Of a stretch of DNA of 64,000 nucleotides, positions 54,164 to 64,000 are shown in pieces; within the stretch, counting starts at the first letter, position 1; each line of letters starts with the position of its first letter. Source of the stretch: Rhipicephalus microplus (lineage: Eukaryota > Arthropoda > Arachnida > Ixodida > Ixodidae); assembly GCF_043290135.1 (NCBI RefSeq), contig NC_134701.1, positions 66,657,502 to 66,721,501 of the forward strand, read 5' to 3'. The notes under the pieces are model-generated. The model saw only the letters and a list, made by a program, of their open reading frames with translations. It searched no databases and was not told where the DNA came from. Both the position numbers and the translations under genes were made by a program.

Positions 54164-57010
54164 AAACATTATCATCACAAACTTTGGGCGGCATAAAAAT
54201 CTTTTCTAGACTACCTAAAATGTTCGAATTTCTCAAGGTCACTAAAGTGTTAATAAGCCTACTTTTTGTATCTGTCACTACGACTGTACTGGGGGATAGC
54301 CAGCTTCAAAGTTATGCTAGTTGTACTTTTTAGAAAATGAGTGCAAAATTCCTTGTTTGAGGTCACCGGTGTTTGGAAACATCAGGCACTTCACACAGGT
54401 AATTTCATACTGCATGATATAGTAGTATTCTGCAGGCATGCATGCACACATACTGTATACTGATATTTATAGAAGGACTTTAAAGTGTTCCTCTATGCTA
54501 CTTGTGTGCATAAGTGCGTGCTGATAATTGCTTGAAAAGGTAGATATGCTGCTCCAAGGTGAATTTGGTTGGTGCCAAAAGACATTGCGAGTTCTTTGGC
54601 ACAGTTGCACGACTTTATGCTATCTAAGGTTCAAAGAAACGCTACTCTTGAGTATACACTCAGTATTTAACAGCACTTTTTAGTTTCCACATGCATTTAT
54701 TCATAAATTGATTAATTAGGCTTTATTAGTGAAAATAGAAGCGGGTACTGAAAAAAATCATATACCTGCAAGGAATGTTCTATAATACATATAGATTATG
54801 GGTAGGTTGTCCTTGTTTCAGCTGTATTATGTACACATTTTGCATATGATTTTCTAATTGCCATGGCCATCTTTGTTGTCACTTTGCTCAATGTTACAGG
54901 TACTACTATTAAACTGTAGCTGGTGACATTCACACATTGCTGACTATCATTTATGTGAGGTTATACTTCATTTGGCATCATCAAATTCTATACAGTGGTG
55001 ATCAGCTATGTTCCTGCACTGTGCCAACAGAAAAAGCTTTTTACTATGCCAGAACAGTTGCTTGTCATCAGGGGTGAGACAGCTGCACATATTTTCGATA
55101 CCTTTCTGTTTTGTTGCCCCAAACTGGTCCAAAAGCATAAAAATCACGACAATTGCGCCGAACAGCACCAAAACAGCCTCGAAAGCATGAATTTTGATGT
55201 CAACTTCAGCTTCAGCAGGGGAAAAAAGCCGAGTTGACTAATAAGATGATGACTAATAAGATGATGAAATAAAAGATGCGTGTGTTTTTTTTTACTTTTC
55301 AATTTTCTGGTGATGAAAGCTCCCATGGTGCCGCCATAATCACCTCTAAATTGTTGAAAATATGTGTGATCCCCCAGAAATGTGCTCCCGTGCATCGAGT
55401 GTGCTGCTTCTACTGGCTACGTTGTGTGTTCTCGTGCCAATGTCACTTAGCGAAAACCACTGAGTCAAGTGGCAAGCATAGAAGGGTTGAATTTTCGGTT
55501 CTTGTGTGTAGCACGTTCGTCCAGTCGCTGCGGTTTTCATGTCGATGCTGCTGTGTGCGACCACTTATGCGTACGCGTTTTGCTGTGAACGAGTTACTGT
55601 AAACGTGGAGTCATTTCCCTGCATGCAACGCGTCTCCTGGATGCCCTGGTGTGTGCACGTGGGTTCTCAAAATGGGTTTCATGAGCAACAAAACGTGTGC
55701 AATGCATTCCCAGCTTACGTTCATTAGCTACTAATTTATTCATACAAGCGAGTTCTCATTGCATTTTGCATTGAAAAAAGCCATCGCACGCGAAATCCGC
55801 ACATCGCTGTCTGCAGGTAGCGAGAGACAAACTTGGTTATTTCCGAAGCCATGGTGCAGAACGCGCGTTCAAACCATTAATCATTTCAAACGATATTGTT
55901 AACGGGCACCTCGGCGCTTTATTCATGACTCATGACTCGTGGCACGTTGCCGGTCACGTCGCACATTTTTCATGAACAGTGATTTGCCACTGCTTCGTTT
56001 TTCAATCAAAACTCGCAACAAGCACTTTAAAAGGCATCTCTGCATGCCAGCTCTGGGCTACACGAGCTTTTATAGTTCGGCTTTACGTTCGGTCGGTGTT
56101 TTGGTCTGCGGCAGTTCCGCAGTGTGACTGCCAAACTTCGTTTTCTTTCTTATCTTTTTTCGAAATAAAGCTGGCGTCTGTACATTTGACGATTCGTTCG
56201 CGTGGACACGAATTGCTTACCTGCACTGCCCGGTGTGACAGCATTAAGGCCTGGTCACACGTACACGTTGCAGCAAGTCAGCGCGTGGCTATGACGTGGC
56301 GTCGCACCCTCTTCTCATGAAAAGAGAGTGGACCACAGCTTCGCGTAGCTACGTACCCACTCCTCACAGAGAGTGGGCACGACACCTCATCAAAAAGCCG
56401 CCCGTTGACAAGTTCGAGTTGTCAGGCCTTTACGTGAGTCGTGGCGTGGGCGGCAATAGCAAGTCGACGTATTATCGGAAATTCCACATCGACCGTGATG
56501 ACCTATGATATTGAAGAAAATAGAACAGGCCAGCTTGGGCAATAATAATACTGCATCGTTTGCTCGCATAAAAAGGCATTATCAGTACCATTTGCTTATG
56601 ACTTAGTGCCATATGCACGCGCTTTATGGGACTGTCGATGCGGCGAGGTTTCTTGGCTCCCGCGCTGCACTCTTGAAGGTGGTCCTGCACGAGGTGGTTC
56701 TGAACGGTGGTGCAGCGCGCTTTTGTTGTCTGTTAAAATCTTGCAGTAAAATTGACACTATCATGTCAGGCTTTTTTTTTTAAGCGAAGGCCCGCTGTTA
56801 TGTATATACAATTTTTTAGCAATCACAATTTTTTTATTTTCTTTTCGAGTGTAATGTGTTTTCAAATGTTTCTTGGAAACCTTTTTTTTCAACAAAACAT
56901 TTTCTAAATAATTTAAATCTTCGGTAGAAGCGCTAGATAGGTAACATGGTATGTGAAAGGGTAGTGCAGTTCATACCTGGCGATAATCTGTTCAAAAACT
57001 TCCTTCAGTG
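54164..57010. other. No gene recognised
   Basis: A frame at 56296-56508 (PHREWARHLIKKPPVDKFEL) looks protein-like but was not identified. Nothing else is supportable. Confidence 0.5.
55236..55265 (+). repeat. 15 bp tandem duplication
   Basis: GACTAATAAGATGAT is repeated twice without a gap. Confidence 0.95.
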
Positions 57011-57013
57011 TTA

Positions 57014-58085
57014 GGGTTCGTTCACACCCGCAACTAGCACCATTCCTATGATCATTTGCAGCTGGCGACCAAAAAGCGACTAATGTTCACACAAGCAGAG
57101 GCTGCATGCAAGCAACCGAAAGTCGCAAAGCCGGAAAGTCACGTCCGGATCTCGTTATGAGCGAGAATCCTGGAAACCGGCGCCAATCAGCTGATCAGGA
57201 GATCGCTGCCGGCAGTGAGCAGAGTGAACAGACGCGCCGCATTTATTGTTTTCGTCCACTCTCTCTCAGTGTTGCCAGCAGCGTCATGGATTTCGATTTG
57301 AGTGAAGAACAAGAGAATGGCATGGCGCTGATGTGCTATGCCGTGGTGTCAGTGCTTGCAGCACAGAGGCCTCCAAAGAAAAAAAAAAAAAGCCGGTGGT
57401 TGGTGCGACCGTTCCTTCGCTCTGGAGAGTCTGCCAGCCATGCAAGTCACCTACCTCCCGAGTTGCGCTCACAGGATGGGGAGCATTTCTGACAGTGACG
57501 TATTTAAAAACGCTCCTTGAATTGAACTCGACTTGCCACCGCCTCCAATGCAGCACAAACGCCTCTCAAATGCGCCGTCTTTAAGCGGTGCCAAGGCATG
57601 CAGCACAAACACCTTTGAAATGCACTGCATTTGAAGGTGGTGGCAAGCCAAGTTCCAGACAAAAAACGATTCGGAATACAGAGATAGTGCACAATTAATT
57701 TTTTTTTGTTCTGACAGTGTTTAACTTCTTGCGATTGTAGCCTCGTAAATTCAACACTTTGCCTGAGTTGCTGCACTCCGTCATCCCCAAGCCAAGTATT
57801 CCGTAGTGGCCATGGTGGCACAGATTCAGGGGAATGCTCTCATTTCTATCTGGTGGCAGGGGGTCAGTGCAATGACAAAAAAAAAAAGAACAGTGAGCCT
57901 GGATATAAAAAATGCTGGCGTCACTTCTGCGAATCGCTGATTGGTTCCAGCAGCTTTGCGTCTGCGGTCGGGCAACTGAAAGAGTTATTCAGGAATTGAC
58001 TAGCCAAAGCAGTCGCTTTGCGACTGTTTGCGACTAGTCGCAAATGGTCGTGCGACCGCTACTAGTCGCCAGTGTGAACCAACCA
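57014..58085 (+). mobile_element. PIF/Harbinger-like element, non-autonomous
   Basis: TTA flanks both sides (57011-57013, 58086-58088). The left terminus GGGTTCGTTCACAC matches the reversed right terminus TGGTTGGTTCACAC (12 of 14). A 3 bp TTA duplication and a Harbinger-like transposase start inside support the superfamily. The right subterminal region is rich in CGACTAGTCGC motifs. It is 1072 bp, too short for a full transposase. Confidence 0.68.
57296..57492 (+). pseudogene. Harbinger transposase N-terminal remnant
   Basis: The frame from ATG 57296 (MDFDLSEEQENGMALMCYAV) continues to KKKKKSRWLVRPFLRSGE and HLPPELRSQDGEHF, then stops. Harbinger transposases share a basic patch, W(V)xP(F/W)L and LxxELR block at their N-terminus. 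The DDE domain is absent. Confidence 0.5.
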
Positions 58086-58088
58086 TTA

Positions 58089-59064
58089 TGTGTATTTTTA
58101 GCCAAATAAAATATGCACTGGTTCCCCTACGTTGCTAAAAAATGCTAAAAATTTGTATTTTAAAGCTACCAGGACGAGATATTATTGCTGCTAACTACTC
58201 CGAAGCAAGGTTTTTCTGCTCAAAAATTGAAATTTTGGTGCTCTAAAACTGCTCCCAATTTAGGCTCGGCCGTCTCACCCTTGTGGCATACATCCAGTGC
58301 TAAGCAACAAAATCCTCTATTCACTGTGTTGTGCTAGCTTCTATGGAGTTCTGCCAACAATGTGGCCACATTACGGTGGGGACGAGGAGGGAAATTAAAT
58401 TTTAAATTTTCTCATTCAAGAACCTTTGGGTTGCAAATGTTACTCTGGACATCTCTACTTACGCATAGCACATATTTATAATTCATGGCTATATAAAAAA
58501 AGAAAAAAGTTAAAGGGCCCTAGACCACCCCCATAAGTTTGTTTAATTCAAGCGAATGCATGCATTTAGTTCAGAGGGCCACTACAATCCGCAATGTCAA
58601 ACATAGCTGCTCTATGAGCCATGCAGGCCCCAAATATTTCATGAAAAAATTCCTTTTTTTTCTCGACGCCTTCAGTAACCCTCACTGATCACCGTGTCAA
58701 CATTCTCATCTGCCCATGCAGTCGACAAAAAGAACCTCTCTGCTCACAGATATGTGTGCTCGCTACTTTTCCTTTTTGCACGGTGAGGAGGAGCACTCAT
58801 CTCTGGGGACAGATGAGCCAACCAATGAAACATACTGAAAAAAAGAGTGAACCAAGTAAAGACTTCTTTTTTAATCATGAAGTACTTCTAACTCTACCAT
58901 TAGAGCACCGTTTCGAAAAATTGTGGAGGCTACATATGCATTCACACTTGTGCACGACTGCCACACTGCAGTAAGTTTTAACCTCTGGTTGGTTTAAAAG
59001 CCCTTTTAGTCTAACAAAATCTTGTGAAAGTTTATTTATAGCCCTGCATTTCTTACTCCTGCAG
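58089..59064. other. Intron end without recognised feature
   Basis: A block starting AAAGGGCCCTAGACCACC at 58513 resembles a dispersed repeat edge; its partner was not found. The splice acceptor of the zinc-finger gene ends this stretch. Confidence 0.5.
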
Positions 59065-60640
59065 GCAGACACTTGTGGAACACCTGTTGCGGCACACAGG
59101 CGTGCGCCATCATGAATGTGATCTGTGCCCCAAGAGCTTCTACTTCCGTTTTGACCTTGCAAATCATCGACGCCGGCACACAGGAGAGCGGCCCTACAAG
59201 TGTAGCATCTGCCAGCGCCACTTTGTTGGCCGTGCCGATCTGCTGCGTCATGAACGGTCGCACAATGGTGACCGGCCCTACCGGTGCACAGTCTGCAAGC
59301 GTGGCTTTGGCCGCAACAGCATCCTCGAGCGTCACATGATGTGCCACACGGGCGAGCGGCCCTACAAATGCCATCTCTGCCCAAACACTTTCACACGTCT
59401 CTACCTGCTCCGGGAACACTGCAAGAACCACCCGCAGCCACAGCGCAACCTCGGTGGTCTAGTCCAGCGCAGGGAAACGAAAAAAAGATCAGGGCAATGT
59501 AGGACTGCAAATGCAGCTGCCACTGCCTCAGTGTCTGCAATACCAGGAGTGTCGCCCAGTTCAGCATCTCCACTGTCTGCTCAAGAATCAGTGGCTGGTA
59601 GAATACTTACCGTGCCAGAAGAGAAGCTTAAATTAGAATCTACTCAGGGCCCAGCTGCTATTCTAATGTTAATGGAGCAGCCAAAAAAAACACCTTCACC
59701 ACATCAATGTGCTTTGTCATCAAAAGTCAAACGGGCCTTGAAAGCCAAGACAAAGAAAGGCAAAGAGAAGACTACACTCAAGCCAGGGAGAACCTTGTCG
59801 GGTGGTGGCACAACCCTTAATGCAAAACTGAGCAATCCACCTGGGCCATTCTTTACGTCTTCAGAGGATCAGAATTCTGACCTTCTAGGCCGTGCGCCAG
59901 GAAAAAAGCAAAAGTCTGCCCTTCACAATGTCATTTCACTCAAAATCTCAAAGAACAGACAGAAAAAGCAGTCACAGCTGATCAGTGTGGCTGCTGGAAT
60001 TGCCTCTGCAGTGGTGGATAACGAGACACCTAACTCTCCTTCGTTTCCAGCTGCACCACTACTTGACACGCCCACGGTCAAGCAGGCCTCAAGAGCCGAG
60101 GACCTAGATCACCCAGATAGGATCAGTGCTTCTCCACTGTCACCAGAAACCCATTACACACAGCTGTCTGCAAAGGCACAACCGCTGCATAATACTGTTG
60201 GCACCTTCAAGATTCTGCAAGCTGGAAGTTGCCCGTCTGATTTGGGACAAATTATGTCTGGACCAGCGGTTCTATCTGCTGAAGACTCCTGCTTGTTCCT
60301 CAGTAATCCATTGTGGGAACAGCCACCACAGCATGTACCCGAAGCTCTGTCTTCCACACTACACTACCTTGACTTTCCATACAATCATGAGGCATTTAAG
60401 GCTGAGCCAGAAGCTGTACTCGGCCTTTCATGTCCACTGTGGGAAAGCCAGAATCTTCAAGAAACCAATGATGAACGTAGTACCGAGTTAAAGGAGGACC
60501 TTGATCTCATGCACTCTTTGTCTTCATGCCCAGTTGTCCCAGAAGGCATGCAAAGGCAGAGCAGGCTTCTGTCTGCAACACTTGATTTTGTCTCACCATG
60601 GTCAAGGGGTTGCATCCAACCTAAGGATGGTTCCTCTTGA
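59065..60640 (+). CDS. C2H2 zinc-finger protein, terminal coding exon
   Basis: The exon follows the acceptor TTACTCCTGCAG and its first base completes the Lys codon from 36739. It encodes residues 83-607 of a predicted 607-residue protein. The histidines of finger 3 (His89, His93) come first. Fingers 4 to 7 follow with pairs at Cys101/104, 129/132, 157/160 and 185/188, joined by TGERPYK-type linkers. The remainder (about 206-607) has no known domain but carries lysine-rich stretches ([16 protein letters not shown] near 304), likely for nuclear import, and is Ser/Pro-rich. The stop is TGA at 60638. Finger linkers of this kind are typical of sequence-specific DNA binding. The orthologue was not identified. 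Confidence 0.9.
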
Positions 60641-63600
60641 AATGACACCAATGGCCAAGCATTTTCCTGCTTTTTTTGTTTGCCAGCTAGTCAAGTTTAA
60701 ATGCAACCAAACAGAGCATTCAAGTCAAGTAGGATGTGGAGGAGCCAAGCACTCGCGCTGAAGATGGAACGAAACCCTGCGGTCACCAGTGCTAAGTTGT
60801 GTGCTCCGTTCAGGGTCATCTGTGTGTAGGGCCATTGTAATGGTGTGGCAAAACGGTGTTCTTTTGACGGTGTTTGTGCTTCACTGTGATATTGTTTTTT
60901 CCCATCATACTCCCTGCTTCTTTAGCTTTATTGTGCTAATTGCAGATCACTGTCAAGAAACATCAGTGCCACTAGCCAGTCTTTTTTACTGGCACAGAGA
61001 TCATTAAGGTGCTCTGATTTTCCTCACCCTTTATGGGCTACTATTGCTACTGTGGCTTTCCTTACCTGCTTTATGGTGTGCTGAGTGCTGTTGTCATCAT
61101 GAGACTGCCCTTGATGTGGCAATGCTCTTGTGATTTGCCAAATTTATTTGGAATGTGGTAAATTAAGAGGTTGCGGCTTGTGCCTGCCCGATAAGTTCCT
61201 GTTTTTTCACACAGTACCTGTCCAGTACTTCTTCATTGCGGTGTAACGAGTAGTCTGTTACACTGACATGGCTTCCTGGATGTACTGTTATTACTCTTAC
61301 TGGTAGTGAATGTGGTCATTGCCACATGTTGTTCCTGTGCTTCTGCATGCCACTTTACGAACTGCCAGGAACCAGGATGCCAGGACACAAATGTTTGAAT
61401 GCAAATGTAGCGTTCTTATCTTGGTTGTGTTGAAGATTATCTGTGATGCCTGTCGTGTGCTTGACATGATTTGCGAGTCATCTGCACTGTGTGATACACT
61501 GCACGCTTACACTGCACGTTCTCTGTGTCGTACGAGTTTTCTGATATGAGGAGCTTCACTTTCTAGTCTCCCGCTTGCTGGCAGTGTGCACCTGTCCAAT
61601 TGATATATTAACTATTATAATACTTCTGTGCAGCAGTGTGATTCACTCATAATGGGCTTCATTATTGGATCTAGATATATTGCCGACCTATTGTAGCTTT
61701 TTGGTCCGCTGCAACTTTAGAAAATGAGCAGGGAAGGGACACTTCGATTAAGCTAGTACTTGAAAAAGACGCCCAGGTAATTGCTCTAGTCATGTGAATG
61801 AAATAGAATATATGAAGCTTTGTCAGGAACACCACAAGAATCCTATTGGAACCCTCACCTTCAAGTGCATTGAACTTTGTGCATGATTTGTTAATAAAGA
61901 GAATGTCGCATCTTTCTTTCCCATCTTCAGTGGGGCTGTAGAAAATTACATTATAATGCTGTTTTTTTTTTCCGTTCATTTCTTGCTTGCAGAACTTTTA
62001 TTTGGGTCTTTCTTTCATTGTGCAGCTGCACACTTTTTGTCTAGTCCAAGTCGTTGCTTTTCCTGAGACTTGCTTGGAAACAAAGGCAAAAAATATTTCT
62101 ACTCGTACTAGATATCTCCTAGTGGCATTTGCACGCTTGTGGTGTCACCAGTTGATAATAATGACTTGATTGTAATTAACAGCCAACATGACTCCCCCTT
62201 GTTAGTTGTGGGAACAAACTCCAGGAAAAGTTTTTTTTCTGTTTACTTCCTAGGGTCCTGCGGAATATCTGCTTTGAATACTGTAAAACTCGCATTTAGA
62301 AAGTAAAATTATGTAACCGGTAAGGCTATACTAATTTGTTGACTGAAAGGCTGTGGGACAGTGGACATACAGTCATCAGTAACTTTAAAGTAGTATTGAC
62401 AGGGAAATTTTCACTTGTCGTTTTCTTGCTTCAAATGAAAAGTCAAGCCCTCAAGAGCCTAGAAATTTTAGTGCTAAGTATGAGTTCACCCTGAAAAAGT
62501 AATTAGAGTATGCTTTTAAAAGCCATGTTAAGTTGTTACTGTACCCAGACGTTAAAAGACGGTATAATACTGATTTCTCAGGATGTGCCTGCACAAGATA
62601 AATGACATTTCTACGACCACTCTGCATCGAGGCTCTATTGGCGACGCACGAACAGTCGTTTTTAATCTTTTGGTGATACACAAGCAGTCATCTTGGAAGT
62701 TTCGATACCCAAAGTCATCACAACTAGCCAGGCTTTAGCGACAAGTTACCAGGATTAGTACTGTAGCCTGACTGCAAGCTCGCACCGATGTTGGAAGGTG
62801 CACCATGGAAAAGTTTACTTTCACATTAGGATAAAATATGTTATCAGCATTTGCCAAGCTTCACACTTGTTCAGAGACATCACTATATACAGAAGATTTG
62901 TATGGCAGAGTATTATTTGCCTTTGAAGAAAGGTGTCGGTACCCTTTAACATGAATGCTTTGACACATGACCTAGACTAGTTCCACTGATGCTAGGTGTG
63001 AAGCGCTGGGTGCTTTTGCTGAGGTAATACCTTGGTATAGTTGGATAGAATGTCGGCGCGCATGGGTAAGATCATGGCAACAGAATCCAAAGCTATACAA
63101 CGCTGGCACCAGTCAAACTCTTTCAGTACAAGCTACGCAGTGTTCATGTTAAGCTTGCCTCTAAATTTAGCAGCATAGGAATGTGCAATAATACTTGTTG
63201 CTAGGCTGTTTGGTGCGCGAGTACCTGTCTGAATGGAGGCTCTACAAAAGAAAAGGGGTGATGGAAGCAGTGTGAACAAGTGCATTGCCTGCGTTACTGC
63301 CATGTATGCCTTGTGTTTTTCTGCCCCACAGTTCTGGGTTCTAGCCTAGAAACAGTGGCACAGAAAAATCTGTCTGGAGTCGTCCTCATGTCCCAACATA
63401 ACGACGACACTTTTCTCTCGCACTTACCTTCGAATTGATTTTATTTTTACGCATCACTGGTGTTCCTGCCAATTGTTCACTTTTGAACTCGAAACACAAG
63501 AACTAACTCAAGCTCGTCAAATCTCTAAGGGCATGTGTTTGCGTGCCAACTTTTTGTTTTGTGTGCCTCATCGCTGCATTGCCTTCTGGTCGTGTCCCTA

Positions 63601-64000
63601 TGCATAGTATTTGCTACATGCTCTGTGAGGTCAGATCCACAATAATTCTCAAACATGTAATTCACCATAGTGCATTACTGATAAGTGGGTGTTACGGTAA
63701 ATGTTGTCTAAGTAATAGTGCAAGGCAGTCATGACTGTTCTGACCAAACTGAACTGTTCAAATTTTGCATTTAGGTGTAACTTGGAGAACTCCTGACAGG
63801 GAAAACTCTGTTTGCAACTTTTTTACAGTAATTTGAAGCTTTCCATCTGGTAATGCTCAAAAGAAATCGTAAGCAGTCTAATGCATACAGTTATTACTGG
63901 CATCATTAATGCAGAACGATTTTGCAACAAATCAAAGTGCCCGCCTAAATACCATAAGAAACTAGTGCCCCACAGTGGGGCAGCGCCTGATACTACATGC
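60641..64000 (+). other. 3' untranslated region and downstream, no gene
   Basis: After the stop there is no further supported gene. The first about 1.25 kb up to the AATAAA at 61893 may be 3' UTR. The rest is AT-rich without recognised repeats. Confidence 0.5.
61893..61898 (+). terminator. Candidate poly(A) signal of the zinc-finger gene
   Basis: AATAAA in TTAATAAAGAG, followed within 30 bases by a TTTCTTTCCC stretch. I noticed no earlier AATAAA between 60641 and this point; the scan was by eye. Confidence 0.35.

Larger units (their letters stand above)
36740..59064 (+). other. 22.3 kb intron of the zinc-finger gene
   Basis: Bounded by GTGAGC at 36740 and CTCCTGCAG ending at 59064. It is filled with mobile elements on both strands: two foldback copies, a pogo-like element, a Kolobok-like transposon, two Penelope-like elements, a LINE, an RTE fragment, a piggyBac-like remnant, the inverted-LTR gag element and a Harbinger-like element. 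Further small exons inside it cannot be excluded, but the direct join is in phase and completes a finger. Confidence 0.75.

Noticed and set aside
61310..61549. 79-residue open frame after the zinc-finger gene
   Set aside because: It lies in the likely 3' UTR, has no recognised domain and is within chance length.

Overview
The window looks like a piece of a large, repeat-filled arthropod nuclear genome, most likely a hard tick (Ixodidae, probably metastriate). I infer this from long introns, dense Ty3/gypsy, I-clade LINE, Penelope and TTAA/TA cut-and-paste elements, and a tRNA-derived SINE that resembles the tick SINE Ruka. No rRNA, tRNA gene, CRISPR array or prokaryotic gene structure was seen. 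Species is not determined.

Only one host gene is well supported: a C2H2 zinc-finger protein on the + strand with exons at 36484-36739 and 59065-60640. They join in phase across a 22.3 kb intron and complete the third of seven fingers. A possible 5' non-coding exon or promoter lies near 18.6-18.8 kb.

Mobile-element layout. 281-4890: a young Ty3/gypsy element (-) with identical 137 bp LTRs and open gag and pol, inserted in an (AT)n(GT)n tract. 5166-13855: a broken Ty3/gypsy (-) whose middle is replaced by an I-clade LINE (+, about 6900-13062), which itself carries a smaller insertion. 24611-30536: a decayed Ty3/gypsy (+) split by a Ruka-like SINE. 32640-35040: a more decayed Ty3/gypsy pol (+). 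37712-38683: a pogo-like element. 39643-42973: a TTAA-flanked Kolobok/Mutator-like transposon (+). 44262-45900: a Penelope-like element (+) with a hammerhead-like motif. 47041-50090: a second Penelope-like element (-), interrupted by a LINE (-), which is interrupted by a foldback element. 52120-52660: a possible piggyBac remnant. 52922-54159: a gag gene between two LTRs in inverted orientation, flanked by a 4 bp duplication. 57014-58085: a Harbinger-like element.

The most unusual structures are (i) four scattered foldback elements whose palindromic arms differ from copy to copy while a tail related to ACCAACTAGCCCAA is kept, two of them with target-site duplications; (ii) the inverted-LTR gag insertion, whose junction fits mispriming of strong-stop DNA on gag; and (iii) the Penelope-associated small hammerhead with a palindromic ACGT stem III. 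Alignments were made by eye, so boundaries are good to a few bases where duplications are quoted and looser elsewhere.
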